Shown here in pieces: positions 44,314 to 51,915 of a stretch of DNA of 64,000 bases. Within the stretch, counting starts at the first letter, position 1; the number at the start of each line of letters is the position of its first letter. A program made the translations under genes and the position numbers. The notes under the pieces were generated by a model, which was not told the DNA's origin, ran no database searches, and saw nothing but the letters and a program-made list of their open reading frames with translations. Location of the stretch: assembly GCF_013408795.1 (NCBI RefSeq), contig NZ_JACCCC010000001.1, positions 2,604,001-2,668,000 on the forward strand, written 5' to 3'. Source of the DNA: Spinactinospora alkalitolerans. Lineage in GTDB: Bacteria; Actinomycetota; Actinomycetes; Streptosporangiales; Streptosporangiaceae.

Positions 44314-44568
44314 ATGATCGCCACGACCGCACGCCGAATCGTGTTCGCGGGCATCGTCATCCCGGCCCTGGTCCTGGGGGCTCCGGCCGTCGCCATGGCC
44401 GACACCTACTACGAGGCCGAGTACAGCAAGGCCGGTTCGCACGGCGCGTTCTCCTACCACGTGAAGTCATACGCCGACGACGACGGCGATGTCTTCTTCA
44501 AGAAGTCGTTCAGCAAGGCCGGTTCGCACGGCGCGTTCTCCTACAGCGTCAGCAGCGGGTCCGACTAG
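44314..44568 (+). CDS. Small secreted repeat protein 2
   Basis: An 84-residue paralogue of the gene at 43699 with the same length and signal peptide design (RRIVFAGIVIPALVLGAP, cleavage after AMA). The mature part has two near-identical repeats, YSKAGSHGAFSYHVKSYAD and FSKAGSHGAFSYSVSSGSD, joined by DDGDVFFKK. GGAGGGAAG precedes ATG 44314. The alternating pattern suggests beta strands. No enzyme motif and no Cys residues are present. Function unknown. Confidence 0.78.
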   Translation: MIATTARRIVFAGIVIPALVLGAPAVAMADTYYEAEYSKAGSHGAFSYHVKSYADDDGDVFFKKSFSKAGSHGAFSYSVSSGSD

Positions 44569-44614
44569 CGACCCGGCACCATGCCCGCTCCTTCGGTGCA
44601 CCCACGGCTGATAC

Positions 44615-44646
44615 CCGGCCGGTCCGCGACATCGCGGGCCGGCCGG
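44615..44646 (+). terminator. Hairpin terminator after small secreted protein 2
   Basis: A 15-bp stem with one G-T wobble (left arm CCGGCCGGTCCGCGA) closed by a 2-nt loop, 46 bp after the stop codon at 44568. Confidence 0.65.
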
Positions 44647-44784
44647 CGCCGTTCTGCGGCCCCGGCCGAACCGGGGCGGTGCGCCGCTCCGTGAATATCC
44701 GGCGCCGCAGAGGTTAGAGGCCGCACTGCGACCAATGAACGCCGAGGTCCCCGGTGCGCGGGGGCGGCCGAAGGAGGCAGATCA

Positions 44785-45273
44785 GTGGCGACGCCAGTGC
44801 CGCAGGGCGCGGACCCGTTCGCGGCCAAGGAGACGATCGGCAGTTTCGGGGACTACGTCCAGGCCCAGGCTGCGGTGGACTACCTCTCCGACCAGCATTT
44901 CCCGGTCGAGCACACCGCCATCGTGGGAATCGGAGTGCGCTGGGTGGAGCAGATCACCGGCCGCATGACCTACCTGCGGGCCGCGGGCAACGGCGCTGCG
45001 GCGGGCGCGTGGTTCGGCCTGCTCATCGGGCTCTTCATCGCCCTGTTCACCCCGCCGGGCGCGGCCTCCTGGTTCGTGCTGATCCTGGGCGCGCTGGTGT
45101 GGGGCGTCATCGCCGGGGCCGTCTTCGGCCTGGTGAGCCACGCCATGCAGGGCGGCAGGCGGGACTTCGCCTCCTACTCCGGGCTGCAGGCCGACCACTA
45201 CGACGTGATCGTGGCCGCCGAGCACGCCGGACGGGCGAGGGAGCTGCTCGCCGCCAGGCCGGAGCAGGGCTGA
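44785..45273 (+). CDS. General-stress-type membrane protein (GSP17M-like N-terminus plus glycine-zipper helices)
   Basis: A 162-residue protein. Residues 15-60 (ETIGSFGDYVQAQAAVDYLS, FPVEHTAIVGIG) match the general stress protein 17M-like domain. Two hydrophobic helices rich in Gly/Ala follow (AAAGAWFGLLIGLFIALF and FVLILGALVWGVIAGAVFGL), then a soluble tail (HYDVIVAAEHAGRARELL) that pairs with the N-terminal fold. GAAGGAGG precedes GTG 44785. The family is often under SigB control in actinobacteria; a SigB/SigF-type factor gene lies at 57,709. Biochemical role unknown. Confidence 0.75.
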   Translation: MATPVPQGADPFAAKETIGSFGDYVQAQAAVDYLSDQHFPVEHTAIVGIGVRWVEQITGRMTYLRAAGNGAAAGAWFGLLIGLFIALFTPPGAASWFVLILGALVWGVIAGAVFGLVSHAMQGGRRDFASYSGLQADHYDVIVAAEHAGRARELLAARPEQG

Positions 45274-45379
45274 GCCGCCGGACGCGAGGGAGGCGCGCCC
45301 GCCGCCGCGCGGGTTTGCCGGTCGCGACGGCCGGTAGAGGGCGGCGTGACGCGCGAATCCGCCCGTCGGAGGAGGGAAG

Positions 45380-45799
45380 ATGGCAACTCACGTCAGCGAC
45401 GTCATGCACGTCGGACTCGCCACGCTGGAGCCGCAGGGCACGGTGGCCGACGCCGCCCGCATGATGCGCGAGTACAACACCGGTGACGTGCTGGTCGCCC
45501 GGGATGAGCGGCTCGTCGGGATCGTGACCGACCGGGACATCGTCGTCCGCACCGTGGCCTCGGGCGAGGACCCGGCGGCCACGCCGGTGGAGCGGATCTG
45601 CAGCACCAGCGTCGCCGCGATCGGGCCGGACGCCCGCGTCGACGACGCCATCCGGCTCATGCGCGAGCACGCCGTACGACGCCTGCCGGTCAGCGAGGAC
45701 GGCCGCCTGGTGGGCGTGGTCTCCATCGGAGACCTGGCGGCCGAGCGCGAGCCGGACTCGGCGCTGAGCGACATCAGCGAGGCGCCGCCGAACGCCTGA
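45380..45799 (+). CDS. CBS-domain-pair protein
   Basis: A 139-residue protein that consists of one pair of CBS domains: VSDVMHVGLATLEPQGTVAD to VGIVTDRDIVVR (about 5-60) and ATPVERICSTSVAAIGPD to GRLVGVVSIGDLA (about 72-127). Such proteins bind adenine nucleotides and sense energy or redox state. GGAGGAGGG precedes ATG 45380. It follows the general-stress-type gene by 106 bp and may be part of the same stress response. The partner protein is unknown. Confidence 0.85.
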   Translation: MATHVSDVMHVGLATLEPQGTVADAARMMREYNTGDVLVARDERLVGIVTDRDIVVRTVASGEDPAATPVERICSTSVAAIGPDARVDDAIRLMREHAVRRLPVSEDGRLVGVVSIGDLAAEREPDSALSDISEAPPNA

Positions 45800-45855
45800 A
45801 CGTGATGAGCAGCGCTTTTTCCGTCCAGGGGCTTCCTCCCGGGGACTCCCGGGGT

Positions 45856-46018
45856 TACAGTCATTCCCCCGGTGGATGCAGAGGCCCGGGGCCGGGGAGC
45901 GGCGGCATCGGTTGCGAGCCGTATTGGGGGGCTGCCGCCGCTCCCACGCTGTCGACGCAGCGAGGGTAAACGCGGGCCGCCGCTGAGTCAATGGGACGGT
46001 CGCAGCGACCGTCCCATT
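45856..46018 (+). ncRNA. Candidate structured small RNA ending in a strong terminator
   Basis: After the CBS gene, TACAGT at 45856 could be a -10 box. A 13-bp perfect stem follows (GGGAGCGGCGGCA at 45895 with its partner ending at 45945; 25-nt loop containing GGGGGG), then CGCTG/CAGCG at about 45947-45962, then a terminator hairpin. No ORF fits. The alternative is a long 3' UTR of the CBS gene. I could not match it to 6S, 6C or a known riboswitch. Confidence 0.3.
45990..46018 (+). terminator. Strong intrinsic terminator
   Basis: AATGGGACGGTCGC is paired perfectly with its complement around a single A; more realistically the stem is 12 bp with a 5-nt loop. TCTTCT follows on the plus strand. 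Confidence 0.75.
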
Positions 46019-46677
46019 TCTTCTGCTTCGCCGATCTCAACCTTATCGGGCCTGTTCAAGATCGGGCCTGTTCAAGCGGTTTCAGCCCCCACAAGATCAA
46101 GAAGCGTCGGCGTTCGTGCGCCTGTCCGAATCCGCCGCCGACCTCGTTGCCGCTTTCCCACCCACGGTTTCCGGCCACCCGGCCACCCGGCGACCGCAAG
46201 GCCGCGCAGCAGGTCCCGGCCGCCGGGTCACCGACGGCCCGACGCGACTTCTGAGGACCTCGCTCGGCCCGAGCTCCACGCCCCCGCGTCTTCGCGTGCG
46301 GGCGATCTCCGCCGATCCGCGCACCGCACACCGCGATGCGGGGATCACTCGCGGTCAGCTCCACGCCCGGATCAGGAGAGGCCAGAGCAAAACGAAACAA
46401 ATCCCTCATGCGCCCCACAGTGGGGCGCGGTGCGACCGCGATCGCCCGCGCGCCGGGCGATCGCGGCCGAGCATCGGGGCGGCCGGCGCCTCGGATCCCG
46501 AACTTCTCCTCCGAGCCGATTTTCGTCACTCTGCGTGTTCGAACGCCTGTTTGAGAGCCTGCTCATAAGGGTTTTCGACGCCGCAGCGTTTGAGAGTCGC
46601 TTCGTCTGGTAGTTGACCGGCGTGCTCAGACGACCGGGCACGCGAAGGTTGACGCGATCCGGAAAGGACGCCGACCC
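46019..46677. other. Gene-free, hairpin-rich stretch with a 16-bp tandem repeat
   Basis: ATCGGGCCTGTTCAAG is perfectly duplicated in tandem at 46045-46060 and 46061-46076. Two hairpins lie at 46410-46428 (GCGCCCCA, loop CAG) and 46436-46466 (13-bp stem CCGCGATCGCCCG, 5-nt loop). The short phrase TTTGAGAG occurs twice near 46551 and 46590. Open frames here are not gene-like. Its end should carry the promoter of the carbamoyltransferase cluster, with TTGACC at 46614 and TTGACG at 46648 as possible -35 boxes. Confidence 0.5.
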
Positions 46678-48327
46678 ATGCGGTTTCTCGGTGTCAACGC
46701 CATATTCCACGACCCGGCCGCGGCCATCGTCGTCGACGGGGAGATCGTCGCAGCGGCCGAGGAAGAACGGTTCAGCCGGCGCAAGCACGGCAAGGAACCC
46801 GTCCCGTTCTCCGCCTGGGAGCTCCCCGAGCAGGCGATGCGCTGGTGCCTGGACGAGGCCGGCGTTCGCCCGGACGAACTGGACGGCGTCGCCTACTCCT
46901 ACGACCCGGCGCTGGTGCCGACCGAGCAGCAGGGGCAGGACCCGACGTGGGAGCGCCTGCGGACGCTCTACGCCGAGCGCGCCCCGCGGTTCCTCGCGAC
47001 CGCGCTGCCGGGGCTGGACCCGGCCAGGGTCGTGCACGTCGCGCACCACGTCGCCCACGCGGCCTCCGCGGGGCTGGCCGCCCCGGGCGGGCGCGACGGC
47101 GCGGTGTTCGTCGCCGACGGCCGCGGCGAGGCGGCCTCGCACCTCGCCGGCGTCTACCGCGACGGCCGGCTGGAGGTCCTGGCCCGCCAGAGCCTGCCCG
47201 ACTCCCTCGGGCTGACCTACGAGGACCTCACCCAGCACCTGGGCTTCCGCCGTTCCAGCGACGAGTACAAGATCATGGCCCTGGCCTCCTACGGCGACCC
47301 CCGCCGGTTCGCCGAGGAGCTGGAGGAGCTGATCCGCTACGCCGGCGACGGGCTGGTCGCCATCGATCCCGTCGACTGGGACGCCCTGGTCAAGCGGCGC
47401 GACTCCGGCGCGGAGTGCACCGGCGACCACGCCGACCTCGCCGCAGGCGTGCAGCGGCGCGTCGAGGACGTCCTGCTCGAACTGGTCGGCTGGCTGCACG
47501 AGCGCACCGGCGAGCGCCGGCTGACCATGGCCGGCGGCGTCGCGCTCAACTGCGTCGCCAACACCCGCATCGCCGCCGAGGGCCCGTTCGACGAGGTGTG
47601 GGTGCAGCCCGCGGCCGGCGACGCCGGGACGGCGCTGGGCGGCGCGCTGCACCTGGCGCAGGAGGCCGGCGAGGACGTCTCGCCCATGCGCGGCGCCGAC
47701 CTGGGGCGCGGCTTCGACGACGACGAGCTCGCCGCGGTCCTGGAGCGGGCCGACGTCGCCTACGAGCGCCCGGACGACCTCGCCGAGACCATCGCCGCGG
47801 CGCTGGCCCGCAACGAACTCGTCGCCTGGTTCCAGGGCCGCAGCGAGTACGGTCCGCGCGCCCTGGGGCACCGCTCCCTGCTGGCCAACCCGGCCCACCC
47901 GGCCAACCTGGAGCGGCTCAACGACGTCAAGGGCCGCGAGCAGTTCCGCCCGGTGGCGCCGATGGTGCTGGCCGAGCGCGCCGCCGACATCTTCTCCCGC
48001 GGCCCGCTGCCCAGCCCTTACATGCTCTTCGTGCACGACGTGGCGCCGGACTGGCGCGACCGCATCCCCGCCGTGGTGCACACCGACGGCACCGCGCGCG
48101 TGCAGACGGTGTGCGCCGAGGACGACCCGCTGCTGGCCAGGATGCTGTACCGCTTCGAGGCCCACACCGGGCTGCCGGTGGTGGTCAACACCAGCCTCAA
48201 CACCGCGGGGCGCCCCATGGTCGACGACCCGCGCGACGCGCTGGAGTGCTTCGGTTCGGCGCCCGTCGACGTCCTCGCCCTTGGCCCGTTCGTCGTCCGC
48301 CGCCGCGACGCCCACGGACGGTGCTGA
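46678..48327 (+). CDS. Carbamoyltransferase (NodU/CmcH family)
   Basis: A 549-residue enzyme. The Kae1-like N-terminal domain begins MRFLGVNAIFHDPAAAIVVD and has EEERFSRRKHGK and the metal-binding His cluster HVAHHVAHAASAG near residues 122-134. The C-terminal carbamoyltransferase domain has FRPVAPMVLAERA and VVNTSLNTAGRPMVDDP. It makes carbamoyl-adenylate from carbamoyl phosphate and ATP and transfers the group to a sugar or metabolite hydroxyl. GGAAAGGACG precedes the ATG. As first gene of the heptose/glycosyltransferase cluster, it probably decorates the final glycan or glycoside. Confidence 0.9.
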   Translation: MRFLGVNAIFHDPAAAIVVDGEIVAAAEEERFSRRKHGKEPVPFSAWELPEQAMRWCLDEAGVRPDELDGVAYSYDPALVPTEQQGQDPTWERLRTLYAERAPRFLATALPGLDPARVVHVAHHVAHAASAGLAAPGGRDGAVFVADGRGEAASHLAGVYRDGRLEVLARQSLPDSLGLTYEDLTQHLGFRRSSDEYKIMALASYGDPRRFAEELEELIRYAGDGLVAIDPVDWDALVKRRDSGAECTGDHADLAAGVQRRVEDVLLELVGWLHERTGERRLTMAGGVALNCVANTRIAAEGPFDEVWVQPAAGDAGTALGGALHLAQEAGEDVSPMRGADLGRGFDDDELAAVLERADVAYERPDDLAETIAAALARNELVAWFQGRSEYGPRALGHRSLLANPAHPANLERLNDVKGREQFRPVAPMVLAERAADIFSRGPLPSPYMLFVHDVAPDWRDRIPAVVHTDGTARVQTVCAEDDPLLARMLYRFEAHTGLPVVVNTSLNTAGRPMVDDPRDALECFGSAPVDVLALGPFVVRRRDAHGRC

Positions 48328-48329
48328 GC

Positions 48330-49841
48330 ATGGCCGGGACGAGCTACACCGTGGTGATCCCGACCGTGGGCCGGCCCAGCCTGACCGACGCGGTCCGCCC
48401 GCTGCTGGACGCCGGGGACGACGGCCCCGAGGAGATCCTGGTCGTGGACGACCGCCGCGAACCCGGACCGGAGCTCGCGGTGGCCGGCCTGCCCGGGGTG
48501 CGGGTGCTGCGCTCGGGCGGCCGCGGCCCCGCCGCCGCGCGCGACACCGGGTGGCGCGCCGCCGGCACCGCGTGGATCGCCTTCCTCGACGACGACGTCG
48601 CACCGCCGCGGGACTGGCCCCGCCGCCTCGCCGCCGACCTCGCCGACCTGCCCGGATACACCGCGGGCAGCCAGGGCCGCATCCACGTGCCGCCCCCGCA
48701 GGGCCGCCGCCCCACCGACGCCGAGCGCGCCACCCTCGGCCTGGCCGGCGCCCGCTGGATCACCGCCGACATGGCCTACCGCAGATCGGTCCTTGCCGAG
48801 ATCGGCGGGTTCGACCCGCGCTTCGCCCGCGCCTACCGCGAGGACACCGACATCGCGCTGCGCGTCATGAACGCCGGCTACCAACTGGTCCGGGGCGAAC
48901 GGGTGTGCGTCCACCCGCTGCGCGCCGCCGGGCCCTGGGCCTCGATCGGCGCGCAGCGGGGCAACGCCGACAACGCCCTGATGCGCCGGCTGCACGGCGC
49001 CCGCTGGCGGGAACGCGTCGCCGAGGCCCCCGGCCGGCTGCCCCGGCACGCCCTGGCCACCGCTGCGCTGGGCTCGACCCTGACGCTGGGCCTGCTCGCC
49101 GGGCGGCGCAGCGCCGGGCGGTGGGCCGCCGCTGCGCTGGGCGCGGCGTGGGCCGGTCTCACCGCGGAGTTCGCCCTGCACCGGATCGCGGCCGGGCCGC
49201 GCACCCCGGCCGAGGTCGCGGCGATGGCGGCGACCAGCGCGGTCATCCCGCCCGTCGCCTGCTACCAGCGGCTGGCGGGGGAGTGGCGGCACCGCAGGGC
49301 CGGACCGCGCCGCGCGCCGACCACGGCGGCCATCCTCTTCGACCGCGACGGCACCCTGATCCACGACGTGCCCTACAACGCCGACCCCGAGCGGGTCAGC
49401 CCCGTCGAGGGCGCACGGGCCGCGCTGGAACGGGCCCGCCGGGCGGGCCTGCGCGTGGGCGTCGTCAGCAACCAGTCGGGCGTCGCGCGCGGCCTGATCT
49501 CGCCCGACCAGCTCGACGACGTCAACGCCAGGGTCGAGGCGCTGCTCGGACCGTTCGACGTGTGGCGGGTGTGCGTGCACGGCGACGGCGACGGCTGCGA
49601 ATGCCGCAAGCCGCGCCCCGGGCTCATCGAGTCCGCGGCGGCCGAGCTCGGCGTGCGCCCGCGCGACTGCGTCGTCATCGGCGACATCGGCGCCGACGTC
49701 GACGCGGCCAGGGCCGCCGGGGCCCGCGGGATCCTGGTCCCCAACGGACGCACCCTGGCCGCCGAGACCGCCGCGGCCGCCGAGGTCGCCGCGACCCTGG
49801 CCGACGCGGTCGGCCTGGCGCTGCGGGGGGTGCGGCCATGA
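48330..49841 (+). CDS. Family 2 glycosyltransferase fused to a GmhB-like HAD phosphatase
   Basis: A 503-residue fusion. Residues 1-230 are a GT-A glycosyltransferase: SYTVVIPTVGRPSLTDAVRP, the divalent-metal motif FLDDDVAPP and the acceptor-side EDTDIALRVMNAG. A hydrophobic section follows (about 240-330). From about 345 comes an HAD-IIIA domain with LFDRDGTLIHDVPYN, SNQSGVARG, the zinc-loop-like CECRKPRPG and VIGDIGADVDAARAAG, as in heptose-1,7-bisphosphate phosphatase (GmhB). It thus supplies the one step otherwise missing between GmhA and HldE in this cluster. ATG 48330 is used; GTG 48321 in frame is an alternative. Confidence 0.83.
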   Translation: MAGTSYTVVIPTVGRPSLTDAVRPLLDAGDDGPEEILVVDDRREPGPELAVAGLPGVRVLRSGGRGPAAARDTGWRAAGTAWIAFLDDDVAPPRDWPRRLAADLADLPGYTAGSQGRIHVPPPQGRRPTDAERATLGLAGARWITADMAYRRSVLAEIGGFDPRFARAYREDTDIALRVMNAGYQLVRGERVCVHPLRAAGPWASIGAQRGNADNALMRRLHGARWRERVAEAPGRLPRHALATAALGSTLTLGLLAGRRSAGRWAAAALGAAWAGLTAEFALHRIAAGPRTPAEVAAMAATSAVIPPVACYQRLAGEWRHRRAGPRRAPTTAAILFDRDGTLIHDVPYNADPERVSPVEGARAALERARRAGLRVGVVSNQSGVARGLISPDQLDDVNARVEALLGPFDVWRVCVHGDGDGCECRKPRPGLIESAAAELGVRPRDCVVIGDIGADVDAARAAGARGILVPNGRTLAAETAAAAEVAATLADAVGLALRGVRP

Positions 49842-50878
49842 CCGCTCCCACCGGACCCGGCCCCGGGGGCACCGTCCTGGTGGCCCGGATGGACAACGTG
49901 GGCGACGTGCTGCTGGCCGGCCCCGCGGTCCGCGCGGTCGCGACCGGCGCCGACCGGGTGGTGCTGCTGGCCGGCCCCCGGGGGCGGGCAGCGGCCGACC
50001 TGCTGCCCGACGCCGACGCCGTGATCCAGTGGTGCGCGCCGTGGATCGACCCGGAACCGCCCGCCCTCACCGGCCCCGCCGTGCAGGAGCTGTCCGCGCG
50101 GGTGCGCGCCGAGGCTCCCGACGCCGCGCTGATCCTCACCTCCTTCCACCAGTCGCCGCTGCCGCTGGCGCTGCTGCTGCGCCTGGCCGGTGTGCCCTGG
50201 ATCGGCGCCATCAGCGAGGACTACCCCGGCAGCCTGCTCGACCTGCGCCACCGCACCGCCGAGCGCGGCCCCGAGAGCGAGCGCATGCTGTCCCTGGCCG
50301 AGGCCGCCGGGTACCGGCTGCCGCCCGGCGACCGCGGGGCGCTCGCGGTCCGGCGGCCGCTGCCCGACGTCGCGGACCTGACCGGGCCGCCGGGCTACGT
50401 CGTGATCCACACCGGGGCCTCGGTGCCGGCCCGGGCCGTACCGCGGCGACTGGCCGCCGAGACCGCCGAGAAGCTGGCCGCGGAGGGCCACCGCGTCGTG
50501 GTGACCGGCACGGCCGAGGAGCGCGAGGCCGTCGCGCCGATCGCCGGGGACGCGGCGCTCAACCTCGCGGGCCGCACCGGCCTGGCCGAACTGGCCGCCG
50601 TCCTGGACCGCGCCGCCGCCGTGGTGTCGGGCAACACCGGCCCCGCGCACCTGGCCGCCGCGGTCGGCACGCCCGTCGTCTCGCTGTTCGCGCCGGTCGT
50701 CCCCGCCGAGAACTGGGCGCCCTACGGCACGCCGACGGTGCTGCTGGGGGACCAGCACGCGCCGTGCCGGGGGACGCGCGCCCGCGAGTGCCCCGTCCCC
50801 GGCCATCCCTGCCTGAACGCGGTCGGCGTCGACGACGTCGTCACGGCCGTGCACGGGCTGATCGAGGAGAGGATATGA
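49838..50878 (+). CDS. Family 9 glycosyltransferase (heptosyltransferase-like)
   Basis: A 346-residue GT-B enzyme with TVLVARMDNVGDVLLAGPAV at the N-terminus and the donor-site region VVSGNTGPAHLAAAVGTPVV and FAPVVPAENWAPYG in the C-terminal domain. GT9 members transfer heptose from ADP-heptose, in Gram-negative bacteria onto LPS. This one is encoded with heptose-synthesis genes in an apparently Gram-positive genome, so the acceptor is likely a surface glycan or a metabolite. ATG 49838 overlaps the previous stop by 4 bp. Confidence 0.87.
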   Translation: MTAPTGPGPGGTVLVARMDNVGDVLLAGPAVRAVATGADRVVLLAGPRGRAAADLLPDADAVIQWCAPWIDPEPPALTGPAVQELSARVRAEAPDAALILTSFHQSPLPLALLLRLAGVPWIGAISEDYPGSLLDLRHRTAERGPESERMLSLAEAAGYRLPPGDRGALAVRRPLPDVADLTGPPGYVVIHTGASVPARAVPRRLAAETAEKLAAEGHRVVVTGTAEEREAVAPIAGDAALNLAGRTGLAELAAVLDRAAAVVSGNTGPAHLAAAVGTPVVSLFAPVVPAENWAPYGTPTVLLGDQHAPCRGTRARECPVPGHPCLNAVGVDDVVTAVHGLIEERI

Positions 50879-51915
50879 GCACGACCGAGCAGACCATCGC
50901 CCCGTCAGCGCCGCCGCGGCGGGAGGAGCCCCGGCAGCGGCGGCGGACGCTGCGGATCCTGCTCTGGCACGTCCACGGCTCCTGGACCACCTCCTTCGTG
51001 CACGGCAGGCACACCTGCCTGCTCCCGGTGACCGAGGACCGCGGTCCCGACGGCCGCGGCCGGGCCACGTCGTGGAGGTGGCCGGGCAACGCCGTCGAGG
51101 TCCCCCCTGACTCGCTGCGCGACACCGACGTCGACGTGGTCGTGGTGCAGCGCCCGCACGAACTGGAGCTGGCCGAGCGCTGGCTGGGGCGGCGGCCGGG
51201 CCGCGACGTCCCCGTGGTCTACGTGGAGCACAACACGCCCAAGGGCGACGTCCCCGCCACCCGGCACCCCGTGGCCGACCGCGCCGACGTGCCCGTCGTG
51301 CACGTCACGCACTTCAACGAGCTGTTCTGGGACTGCGGGCGCGCGCCCACCAGCGTCATCGAGCACGGGGTGGTCGACCCCGGCTACCGCTACACCGGGG
51401 AGGTCCCGCGCGCCGGCGTGGTGATCAACGAGCCGCTGCGCCGCTGGCGGGTGACGGGCACCGACCTGCTGCCCGGCCTGTCCGAGGCGGCCCCGCTGGA
51501 CCTGTTCGGCATGCGCGTCGCCGAGGCGGCCCGCCACCTGGACCTGCCCCCCGAACGGCTGACCGCCGTCGAGGACCTGCCGCAGCGCCGTATGCACGCC
51601 GAGCTGGCGCTGCGCCGGGTGTACGCCCACCCCATCCGGTGGACCTCGCTGGGCCTGTCGCTCATCGAGGCGATGCTGCTCGGGATGCCCGTGGTCGCCC
51701 TGGCCTCCACCGAGGCCGTCGAGGCCGTCCCGGACGGGGCCGGGGTGGTCACCACGCGCCTGCCGGTCATGCGCCGCGCGCTGCGCGACCTCGTCGGCGA
51801 CCCCGAACGCGCCCGGCAGACGGGCCTCCAGGCCCGCGCCGCGGCGCTGCAGAAGTATCCGTTGTGTCGGTTCCTGACGAGTTGGGACCGGCTGCTCGAG
51901 GAGGTGACACGTTGA
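50875..51915 (+). CDS. Glycosyltransferase (GT-B, CgeB/GT1-like)
   Basis: A 346-residue protein with a disordered Pro/Arg-rich start. It then has ILLWHVHGSWTTSFVHGRH, VVYVEHNTPKGDVP, and the donor-binding end SLGLSLIEAMLLGMPVVALA with the conserved Glu of retaining GT-B enzymes. It overlaps both neighbours (ATGA with the previous gene, TTGA with the next), so it is part of one translational chain. It probably adds one sugar of the cluster product. Donor and acceptor are unknown. Confidence 0.8.
   Translation: MSTTEQTIAPSAPPRREEPRQRRRTLRILLWHVHGSWTTSFVHGRHTCLLPVTEDRGPDGRGRATSWRWPGNAVEVPPDSLRDTDVDVVVVQRPHELELAERWLGRRPGRDVPVVYVEHNTPKGDVPATRHPVADRADVPVVHVTHFNELFWDCGRAPTSVIEHGVVDPGYRYTGEVPRAGVVINEPLRRWRVTGTDLLPGLSEAAPLDLFGMRVAEAARHLDLPPERLTAVEDLPQRRMHAELALRRVYAHPIRWTSLGLSLIEAMLLGMPVVALASTEAVEAVPDGAGVVTTRLPVMRRALRDLVGDPERARQTGLQARAAALQKYPLCRFLTSWDRLLEEVTR

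Noticed and set aside
45895-45945. c-di-AMP, cobalamin or 6S RNA assignment for the structured stretch
   Set aside because: I could not find the conserved core sequences of these classes, so it is kept as an unassigned candidate.
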